DNA of 64,000 nucleotides, from the NCBI GenBank assembly GCA_946533395.1, contig CAMNBU010000004.1:22325-86324 (forward strand). The letters run 5' to 3'. A program made the position numbers and the translations under genes. The notes under the pieces were generated by a model. The model searched no databases. It saw nothing but the letters and a program-made list of their open reading frames with translations, and was not told the origin of the DNA. Positions 40,662 to 46,713 of the stretch are shown piece after piece (position 1 is the stretch's first letter; each line of letters opens with the position of its first letter). Source of the stretch: UBA4292 sp002395865. Its GTDB lineage: Bacteria; Bacillota; Clostridia; Lachnospirales; Lachnospiraceae.

Positions 40662-40843
40662 CTTTTCCTGAGGTTAAGCTTCTTTACCCTCTTTGAATTC
40701 GGACAGCCGTAATAATCCACGAGATCCGTGTCTATAGGATCGGGGGCGTTCTGGCCGTTACGGACTATTCCGCAGCTGGCTATGGACAGTATCACTGCGA
40801 TTATCAATATCCAGATACTGGATACGCTCTTTGTCTCACTCAT
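40658..40843 (-). CDS. Small lipoprotein-like peptide A with YYGCPNSK tail
   Basis: 61 residues. A hydrophobic N-terminus (WILIIAVILSIASC) ends in a lipobox-like I21-A-S-C24; the linker GIVRNGQNAPDPIDTDLVD follows, then the tail YYGCPNSKRVKKLNLRKR. The tail agrees with peptide B at 15 of 18 positions, and the differences are Lys/Arg exchanges. GGGAGG precedes the ATG, and the stop overlaps the radical SAM start by ATGA. It begins the three-gene cassette, 25 bases after rpiB. Signal peptide and linker are unlike those of peptide B, so only the tail is conserved. Confidence 0.85.
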   Translation of the reverse strand: MSETKSVSSIWILIIAVILSIASCGIVRNGQNAPDPIDTDLVDYYGCPNSKRVKKLNLRKR

Positions 40844-40868
40844 ATTGACCTCCCGAAGCTCTCTGCTT

Positions 40869-41300
40869 CTATTGTTCCTCTATAAGATCGATTCTTCTCT
40901 GATGCCTCTCCTCGCCCGAAAAAGCGGTATCGAGAAATGTATCCACCGTCTCCATCGCGAGGTTCTCACCTATCACAAGTCCGCCCATGCAGAGTATGTT
41001 GGCGTCGTTGTGAAGTCTGGTCATTTTCGCGGAATACGGCTCCGAGCACAGAGCAGCTCGGATGCCTTTCACTTTATTGGCTGCGATGCTTATGCCTATG
41101 CCTGTGGAGCACACGAGTATACCCTTCTCGGCGCTTCCGTCAGCCACAAGATGCGCCACCGCCCTCGCGTACACGGGATAATCCACGCTGCTCTTGTCGT
41201 AGCAGCCGCAGTCCTTATACTCTATTCCTCTGCTCTCGAGGTGGCGCTTTACCGCCTCCTTGAGTTCAAATCCGCCGTGATCCGATCCTATTGCGATCAT
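40869..41300 (-). CDS. rpiB: Ribose 5-phosphate isomerase B
   Basis: 143 residues, full length. IAIGSDHGGFELKEAVKRHLESRGIEYKDCG is the RpiB/LacA start; the catalytic Cys lies in LVCSTGIGISIAANKVKGIRAALC; N-terminal D and H residues (SDHGG) bind the sugar phosphate. Interconverts ribose 5-phosphate and ribulose 5-phosphate. GAAAGG lies before the ATG. Its neighbours ywlE and ywlC upstream form the standard Firmicutes order. Confidence 0.95.
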   Translation of the reverse strand: MIAIGSDHGGFELKEAVKRHLESRGIEYKDCGCYDKSSVDYPVYARAVAHLVADGSAEKGILVCSTGIGISIAANKVKGIRAALCSEPYSAKMTRLHNDANILCMGGLVIGENLAMETVDTFLDTAFSGEERHQRRIDLIEEQ

Positions 41301-41316
41301 TCTCTGTGCCTTTCTT

Positions 41317-41778
41317 TTATACGTTTAATATTCTTTGTGCCGCCATTTTGACCATGAGATCGATGTGCTCATATACTCTCTCATAGTCCTCCTGCGTGCC
41401 GCCGTACGGTTCGTTTATGTCACCGCTCTCGCCCACATACTCCCTGAGTGTGTAGAGATTCGACAGGTGAGGGACCATCTCCTCCACCATTCTCTTCTCC
41501 CTGTCTGTCATGGTGAGATACAGTGTTCCATCCTTGCAGTCGCCCGGCGTGAACTGTCTGCTGACAGTCTTGGACACCTGCAGGTGGTTCTTCTCTATGG
41601 CCGCCACCGCCTTCGGGTTCACGGGCTCCGGAAAAAGCACCACAAGTCCCCTCGAGTGCACATTCACCCTCTCGCCGGGCTCCATCCCCGCCATGATGCT
41701 CTTCATGACGGTCTCGGCCATGATGCTGCGGCAGGTATTGTCATTGCAGATAAATATTATCCTCTGATAGCTCTTCAT
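41317..41778 (-). CDS. ywlE: Low-molecular-weight protein arginine phosphatase
   Basis: 153 residues from the ATG at 41778 (CAGGAG just upstream). The P-loop is ICNDNTCRSIMAE, with C-x4-C-R, the pattern of YwlE-type arginine phosphatases; the general-acid region near the end is EPYGGTQEDYERVYEHI. It removes phosphate from arginine residues marked by McsB kinases. The usual family P-loop starts CTGNTCRSPMAE, so the Asn-Asp in place of Thr-Gly is mildly unusual. It lies between ywlC and rpiB as in Bacillus. A longer frame starting at 41829 overlaps ywlC and is less likely. Confidence 0.9.
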   Translation of the reverse strand: MKSYQRIIFICNDNTCRSIMAETVMKSIMAGMEPGERVNVHSRGLVVLFPEPVNPKAVAAIEKNHLQVSKTVSRQFTPGDCKDGTLYLTMTDREKRMVEEMVPHLSNLYTLREYVGESGDINEPYGGTQEDYERVYEHIDLMVKMAAQRILNV

Positions 41779-41803
41779 ATGCTCCTGCCCCCGGCCTGTC
41801 CTC

Positions 41804-42871
41804 TCACTCACACAGTATCTGGTGTCCACCGGCAGCCTTCATAAGCCTGTTTCTTATGGCGTAACCGAGCGTGGAGGAATCCCCCAGCCCGAAATCGTCG
41901 CTGTAGATGACATCAAGGCTGTCATAGTCGCACTGCCTGAGTATTCCGTAAAGTGAGGCCGCTATAGCCTCCTCATCGCCCCTTGCTCCCGCGCGGTAGA
42001 CTTTCGCAGCGCCCTTAGGCGCCTCCATATCGTCCGACAGTATATATCCCGCCCTCAGCCCGCGCTCTGATGCCTGTGACTCAAGCTCGATGAGCTTTCT
42101 CTCTATGCTCTGCCTGCTGCCCCTCACTATATAAAGCGGAGACTTCGGCGCGTAGTGCCTGTACTTCATGCCCGGAGCCTTCGGCGCGGTACCGGTGGCC
42201 ATAACCCCCTCGTCGGTGTCCCTCACCGCCGGGTCGATATCCGTCTGTCCGACAGCTTCCTCTATCATCGCCTTCGTGATATAACCGGGTCTCAGTATCA
42301 TCGGGACCTCACCGGTAACATCGACAATGGTCGATTCCAGACCGATGCCCACGCTTCCACCGTCCAGTATCATGTCGATCCTGCCGGATAAGTCCTCCAC
42401 GACATGCTCTGCCATGGTTGGACTGGGTCTGCCCGATGTATTCGCGCTCGGAGCCGCTATGGGTACTCCAGACGCTCTTATAAACTCCGCAGCCACCGGA
42501 TGCGAGGGCATCCTGACAGCGACCGTCTCCAGTCCCCCGGTAGTCTCCTTCGGAACGACACCGGTCTTTCTGAAAATAAGTGTCAGCGGGCCCGGCCAGA
42601 ACCTGTCCATCAGTTTCTCAGCCGCATCCGGTATCTCGCGCACCAGTGGATAGAGTTCCTCCCTGTCGGCTATATGCACTATAAGCGGATTGTCCGAGGG
42701 TCGTCCCTTCGCGGCATATATCTTAGCCGAGGCATCCGCATCGAGCGCGTTGCCGCCGAGACCGTACACTGTCTCCGTGGGAAATGCCACCAGACCTCCG
42801 CTTCTTATGATCCTTCCCGCCTCATCGTAGGCGTTTTTCAGATCATTTTTATCTATCAAGATCGTTTCCAT
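41804..42871 (-). CDS. ywlC: L-threonylcarbamoyladenylate synthase
   Basis: 355 residues, the two-domain Sua5 form. The YrdC domain (about 1-205) has GGLVAFPTETVYGLGGNALD, KGRPSDNPLIVHI, WPGPLTLIF, VAVRMPSHP, APSANTSGRPSPT and GLESTIVD. The C-terminal Sua5 domain (about 230-350) has PGMKYRHYAPKSPLYI. It makes threonylcarbamoyl-AMP for the t6A tRNA modification. No ribosome site is visible before the ATG; a promoter ends only 9 bases upstream, which suggests a leaderless or nearly leaderless transcript, besides read-through from the HAD gene. Confidence 0.95.
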   Translation of the reverse strand: METILIDKNDLKNAYDEAGRIIRSGGLVAFPTETVYGLGGNALDADASAKIYAAKGRPSDNPLIVHIADREELYPLVREIPDAAEKLMDRFWPGPLTLIFRKTGVVPKETTGGLETVAVRMPSHPVAAEFIRASGVPIAAPSANTSGRPSPTMAEHVVEDLSGRIDMILDGGSVGIGLESTIVDVTGEVPMILRPGYITKAMIEEAVGQTDIDPAVRDTDEGVMATGTAPKAPGMKYRHYAPKSPLYIVRGSRQSIERKLIELESQASERGLRAGYILSDDMEAPKGAAKVYRAGARGDEEAIAASLYGILRQCDYDSLDVIYSDDFGLGDSSTLGYAIRNRLMKAAGGHQILCE

Positions 42872-42880
42872 AGTTTTTCT

Positions 42881-42909
42881 ATTATAACTCTATATTATCC
42901 CTTTTTCAA
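42881..42909 (-). promoter_or_regulatory. Internal promoter immediately before ywlC
   Basis: Minus strand TTGAAA (42909-42904), 17 bases, TATAAT (42886-42881), straddling the end of the HAD gene. Only 9 bases separate TATAAT from the ywlC ATG. Confidence 0.65.
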
Positions 42910-43546
42910 TAAGCGATATGGCTTCATCGAGACCGGCCGCCACTATATCGACGGACTTTTTAAGCTCCTCGTCCGGCTCCGACTGGTTCGGTACCATCAC
43001 GACACGGCACCCCGCTCTTTTGGCGCTAAGCACTCCGTTCGGCGAGTCCTCAAACGCGACTGCCTCACACGGTTCTATCCCCAGCCTCTCGCACGCGTAC
43101 AGATACACATCGGGCGACGGCTTTCCGCGCTCCACATATGCCGCGCTTATTATCTCGCCTATGTACTCGTACAATCCCGCCGTCTTCAGATACCTCTGCG
43201 ACCTCTGGGGGTCGGTCGCGGTGACGAGTGCCGCATTCCTCCCGCTCTCCTTAAGAAACCGCAGAAGCTGTGCGGCACCGGGGAGCGCGTCTATACCCTG
43301 CTCCTCTATCAGCTGCTCCATATACCTCTTTCTGACAGCCTTTATCTGCTCGTACTTATCACCGCAGCCGAACATCTCCTGAAGATGCGCCGCTGCGTAG
43401 GGTCTTCCTAAAGATCTCATGGACAGCGCCTGCTCGTCACTCATTTGATGACCGAAGTCCGCAAGAGCCTTCGGCCAGCAGATCCGGTAATATTTTTCAG
43501 TATCTATCAGTGTTCCGTCCAGATCGAAAAGATATGCCTTCGCCAC
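42890..43546 (-). CDS. HAD-superfamily phosphatase (beta-phosphoglucomutase-like)
   Basis: 218 residues. HAD motif I DLDGTLIDT (nucleophile Asp), a cap domain, motif II LVTATDP, motif III Lys in RGKPSPDVYLYA, and motif IV FEDSPNGVLSAKRAG. This is the beta-PGM/GPH subgroup with a helical cap; the substrate is not predictable. It starts with GTG at 43546, with AAAGGAG 12 bases upstream. It is the first gene of the long minus-strand run and is divergent from the NusG domain II gene, 50 bases away. Confidence 0.9.
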   Translation of the reverse strand: MAKAYLFDLDGTLIDTEKYYRICWPKALADFGHQMSDEQALSMRSLGRPYAAAHLQEMFGCGDKYEQIKAVRKRYMEQLIEEQGIDALPGAAQLLRFLKESGRNAALVTATDPQRSQRYLKTAGLYEYIGEIISAAYVERGKPSPDVYLYACERLGIEPCEAVAFEDSPNGVLSAKRAGCRVVMVPNQSEPDEELKKSVDIVAAGLDEAISLIEKGII

Positions 43547-43584
43547 GACTTACAGATTCTCCTTTATTTTACGCAGATTTGTGC

Positions 43585-43590
43585 TATGAT
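43585..43590 (+). promoter_or_regulatory. Likely -10 box giving a leaderless transcript
   Basis: TATGAT ends 6 bases before the ATG of the NusG domain II gene, which has no Shine-Dalgarno sequence. The best -35 is poor (TTTATT near 43563). Confidence 0.4.
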
Positions 43591-43596
43591 ACGGCT

Positions 43597-43956
43597 ATGG
43601 ACACTTATTTCAAAAAACCGGACATCATATTATATCTGCTGCTGGTCATCGCCTGCGTCTGCCTCTTTTTATTCATACCGCGTGAACCCGGTGAGAATGT
43701 CGAGGTATACGTCGACGGAAAACAGGTCGCCGTATACCCTTTAAGCCGCGACACGACGCAGATCATAGAGGGCGTCGGCGGAACTGATACGCTGGTAATA
43801 CGTGAAGGTGAGGCCATGATAGAGCAGGCCACCTGCCCCGACTGCCTATGCGTAAAGTCGGGTCGCATAAGCCGCGCCGGCCAGTGCATCATCTGCCTTC
43901 CGAACCGTGTCAGTGTACGCATATCGGGTTCGGGGACCGATGCGATAAGCTACTGA
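43597..43956 (+). CDS. NusG domain II-containing membrane-anchored protein
   Basis: 119 residues. One N-terminal membrane helix (about 8-25, IILYLLLVIACVCLFLFI), then a beta-barrel-like NusG_II domain: VEVYVDGKQVAVYPL, IEGVGGTDTLVIREGEAMIEQATCPDCLCVKSG, CIICLPNRVSVRI. The Cys pattern C-x2-C-x-C...C-x2-C is typical of this small family in Clostridia, often encoded beside cell-envelope or electron-transfer genes (Gx transporter/ApbE neighbourhoods). No such partner is present here. Function unknown. Confidence 0.85.
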   Translation: MDTYFKKPDIILYLLLVIACVCLFLFIPREPGENVEVYVDGKQVAVYPLSRDTTQIIEGVGGTDTLVIREGEAMIEQATCPDCLCVKSGRISRAGQCIICLPNRVSVRISGSGTDAISY

Positions 43957-43959
43957 TCG

Positions 43960-44475
43960 CTATGCCTCAAGCTCGTCGTGAAGGAGCTCCGCCATCTCAA
44001 GCGCGATCCTTCCGGGGGTCTTGTCTGCATCCACCACGTAGTCCGCTGCCGCGAGATACGCGGCATTTCGCTTCTCCATCAATTCGCGGATGTATTCGAC
44101 CGACATATGACCATTGAGCAACGGCCTGGCGTAGGAATCCTTCACTCTCTCATATATTACCTCCGGCGTGGTCTCCAAAAGGACGATCACGCCGTTATTT
44201 TTCATAAGTGCCACATTTTCAGCGCGCAGGACCGCTCCGCCGCCGCATGATACGATGCAGCCGCCTCGTCCGGATATCTCCTCGATGAGTCCTGTCTCCA
44301 TCCTCCTGAAGCCCTCCTCACCGAACTGCTCGAATATCTGCGCGATCTTCATGCCCTGCTGCGACTCTATGGTCTCATCCATCTCTATGAGCTCATGTCC
44401 CGTGAGCCTTTCGAGCCTTTTTCCGACGGTGCTCTTGCCGCACCCCATAAAACCTATAAGATAAATATTCTTCAT
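43960..44475 (-). CDS. aroK: Shikimate kinase
   Basis: 171 residues. P-loop GFMGCGKSTVGKRL, the substrate-binding EMDETIE and VSCGGGAVL, and the lid region near YARPLLNG. Phosphorylates shikimate in aromatic amino acid synthesis. It lies 3 bases after the aroE stop, with aroE upstream, so the two are co-transcribed. It ends 3 bases from the convergent NusG domain II gene. Confidence 0.94.
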   Translation of the reverse strand: MKNIYLIGFMGCGKSTVGKRLERLTGHELIEMDETIESQQGMKIAQIFEQFGEEGFRRMETGLIEEISGRGGCIVSCGGGAVLRAENVALMKNNGVIVLLETTPEVIYERVKDSYARPLLNGHMSVEYIRELMEKRNAAYLAAADYVVDADKTPGRIALEMAELLHDELEA

Positions 44476-44478
44476 ACA

Positions 44479-45345
44479 CTAACTAAAAAATCTTTCCCTG
44501 ACTTCATCCACCGGCATATCGAGCCCGGTGAACAGCTTAAATGCCGCCACTCCCTGCCACAATAGCATGCCCTTGCCTCCTACGCACACGCATCCGCGCT
44601 CCCCCGCCTCCTTAAGAAGCCTCGTCTGTGCAGGGTTATACACCGCATCCGCAACCACGAGTCCCTCATGGAGCATGGCGGCATCCCTTATCGGGCTCTC
44701 GCTTTCATACGCCGGCCTCATGCCCAGAGGCGTTCCGTTAGCGAATATATCCGCCGACTCCATCACCTGTGCCACGAGCGGCGCATCGTCCGCGTCGCAC
44801 ACATCGAATCTCACGCCGGAGGCCGAGGATATCCTTTTTGCGTTTTCTACCGCCCTTGCAAATGAATTATTCACTCTTTTTAACATCACGAGGCTTCCCG
44901 CCCCGTCCAGAGCGCACTGCGCGGCAATGGACACCGCAGCGCCGCCGCTTCCGGCGATCACTATCCTTTTGCCCTTTACGCTTACTCCGTGGCTCTTTAG
45001 ATTATTGACGAAGCCCTCGCCGTCGGTGTTGTGTCCCGTCAGCACTCCGCCGTCATTTACTATCGTATTGACCGCGCCGATAAGCTTGGCTGCCGGGGAG
45101 AGACGATCCACGCACCTGGCTGCCGCCGTCTTGCACGGCATGGTGACATTGCCTCCACGGTAGTTAAACAGTCTGAAGGCATCGAGCGCTCGTCCGACCT
45201 CATCCTCCTTCACATCATACGCCACATACACAAAGTTTTGTCCCAGCTTTTCAAAGCTGAGATTATACATGGCCGGTGAAAATGAGTGTCCCACGGGCGA
45301 TCCTATAAGCGCGAGGACGCGGGTCCTGCCGTCGATTCTGTCCAT
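44479..45345 (-). CDS. aroE: Shikimate dehydrogenase
   Basis: 288 residues. GSPVGHSFSPAMYN, the shikimate-binding GGNVTMPCKTAA (catalytic Lys), NTDGEGF, the dinucleotide loop VIAGSGGAAVSIA, and ANGTPLGM and GKGMLLWQGVAAF at the end. Reduces 3-dehydroshikimate to shikimate with NADPH. TTGGAGG lies 5 bases before the ATG. The usual start of the family sequence is Val/Asn-Thr-x-hxGhIG; here RVLALIGSPVGHS fits. Confidence 0.95.
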   Translation of the reverse strand: MDRIDGRTRVLALIGSPVGHSFSPAMYNLSFEKLGQNFVYVAYDVKEDEVGRALDAFRLFNYRGGNVTMPCKTAAARCVDRLSPAAKLIGAVNTIVNDGGVLTGHNTDGEGFVNNLKSHGVSVKGKRIVIAGSGGAAVSIAAQCALDGAGSLVMLKRVNNSFARAVENAKRISSASGVRFDVCDADDAPLVAQVMESADIFANGTPLGMRPAYESESPIRDAAMLHEGLVVADAVYNPAQTRLLKEAGERGCVCVGGKGMLLWQGVAAFKLFTGLDMPVDEVRERFFS

Positions 45346-45438
45346 AATGCCTCCAAACAGTCCAAAGTTCCCTTAATAGCATATGATAGCACATCTCGCA
45401 GGAAAAATAAACAAAAAATTGAGCGAATGCGAAAACAT

Positions 45439-45467
45439 TTGAAAAAAATGTCGGGATGTGATATAAC
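45439..45467 (+). promoter_or_regulatory. Promoter for gph
   Basis: TTGAAA (45439-45444), 17 bases, TATAAC (45462-45467), about 50 bases before the ATG. Confidence 0.75.
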
Positions 45468-45488
45468 CTCTTGTAAAACCTCTTGTAA
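45465..45488 (+). repeat. Perfect 12-base tandem duplication in gph leader
   Basis: AACCTCTTGTAA occurs twice in a row, beginning inside the -10 box and covering the predicted start of transcription. Confidence 0.9.
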
Positions 45489-45515
45489 AGAAAAGATCCA
45501 TCAGAAAGGACCACC

Positions 45516-46166
45516 ATGCCCCGATACAGATTAGCCGTATTCGATATGGACGGCACCATACTTGACACTCTTTCAGACCTTAAAAACGCGGTCAATCACA
45601 TACTCCGCGGCGCCGGATACCCCGAGCACTCGCTCTTGGAGATACGCTCCTTCGTGGGAAACGGAAGCCGTGTGCTTTTTGAGAGAGCACTTCCGGAGGG
45701 GACGGACGCGAAGACCGTGGACAGGCTCCTCGGCGACTACCTTCCCTATTACAGAGCACACTGCGCCGAGCTGACTAAACCATACGACGGCATAGTGGAA
45801 CTTCTTCAGAAGATCCGCGCTAAGGGCATAATGACCGCTGTCGTCTCCAACAAGCCGGAGCCCTCGGTCGGTGAGCTCTGCCGTAAATACTTTGACGGGC
45901 TCTTCGATATCTGGGCAGGCGACGTGCCGTACAGAAAGACCAAGCCCGACCCCGCCATCGTGGAATATGTCCTGAACAAGCTTAATGTGCGCCGCGAAGA
46001 TACCATCTACATAGGCGATTCCGATGTGGATATACTCACCGCAGCTGCTTCGAAAACGGATATGGTGGCCGTGTCATGGGGCTTTAAGGACCGGGACTTC
46101 CTCATAAAAAAAGGTGCCGTGGTATGCGACACCACGGCACAGCTTATGGAACATATTTTAGCTTAA
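45516..46166 (+). CDS. gph: HAD-family phosphatase, phosphoglycolate phosphatase-like
   Basis: 216 residues. Motif I FDMDGTILDTL, motif II VVSNKPEPSV, motif III RKTKPDPAIVEYV, and motif IV YIGDSDVDILTAAAS, with a helical cap domain. This matches the Gph group; other sugar phosphates are possible substrates. AAAGGA lies 5 bases before the ATG. The last 60 bases also contain the terminator of the gene encoded on the other strand. Confidence 0.88.
   Translation: MPRYRLAVFDMDGTILDTLSDLKNAVNHILRGAGYPEHSLLEIRSFVGNGSRVLFERALPEGTDAKTVDRLLGDYLPYYRAHCAELTKPYDGIVELLQKIRAKGIMTAVVSNKPEPSVGELCRKYFDGLFDIWAGDVPYRKTKPDPAIVEYVLNKLNVRREDTIYIGDSDVDILTAAASKTDMVAVSWGFKDRDFLIKKGAVVCDTTAQLMEHILA
46106..46140 (-). 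terminator. Terminator of the 46174 gene, lying inside gph
   Basis: Minus strand GTGCCGTGGT, 7-base loop, ACCACGGCAC, C, then TTTTTTT (46112-46106). The 10-bp stem is perfect. It lies wholly in the gph coding region, where it encodes KKGAVVCDTTA. Confidence 0.85.
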
Positions 46167-46173
46167 CGTCAGA

Positions 46174-46524
46174 CTACCCCTGCCTGTTTCTCGCCTCGGT
46201 GACGGGCAGGGCTCTGGCGGCGGCAGCCTTTCGGGCGCGCTCCGCCTTCTCCTTTCTCTCCTTCCTTCTCTCGAGATCCATCATCTTAAACTGGATGGTC
46301 CTCTCCCGAAGTGCCGCTGCGTCGGCATTTTTTCTTCCCTCGAGCTCGCCGTTCACGAGCTTCTGGCACTCCTCTTCCTCAAATCTCAAAAATCTTTCGA
46401 AGGAATCCGGATACGGAAAGGCCTTCTCCTCGCCGTCGAAAACGATATGGATCCTTCCCTCCGAGATACCTATAACTTCTCCGCTACCGTATTTTCCGTG
46501 TACGACCCTCTTTCCCTTAAACAT
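46174..46524 (-). CDS. Small protein with N-terminal beta-barrel-like motif and basic helix
   Basis: 116 residues. The first 40 residues (GKRVVHGKYGSGEVIGISEGRIHIVFDG) have the 'H..FG.G.V' pattern seen in CarD/Tudor-like modules and at the C-terminus of PcrA/UvrD helicases. The rest is a long charged helix (RRKERKEKAERARKAAAARAL). This suggests a small RNA-polymerase- or nucleic-acid-binding protein, but I do not recognise a named family. GAGG precedes the ATG. Convergent with gph, with 7 bases between stops; its terminator is inside gph. Confidence 0.7.
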   Translation of the reverse strand: MFKGKRVVHGKYGSGEVIGISEGRIHIVFDGEEKAFPYPDSFERFLRFEEEECQKLVNGELEGRKNADAAALRERTIQFKMMDLERRKERKEKAERARKAAAARALPVTEARNRQG

Positions 46525-46713
46525 AATCTGTATTACCTCATTTCCAGTGAGCGCATATTATGCATTCTAACGATCACGTTCTGCAGTATATTCAGTATCT
46601 TAACAGATTTTCGGTGGCTTGTCAGCAAATTTCTGAAAATTTAATATTTTTCGGCAATATGCACACTGAAGCGCGGCTTTTCATTGTAATAAATAACCAA
46701 GGATGGTAATGCG

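Noticed and set aside
38887..40843. Reading the two small peptides as AgrD-like cyclic lactone precursors.
   Set aside because: No AgrB or AgrC gene nearby, no AgrD C-terminal acidic tail, and the lipobox signals plus strongly basic conserved tail do not fit.
42404..43411. A 335-codon open frame on the plus strand.
   Set aside because: Runs antisense across ywlC and the HAD gene, both firmly identified.
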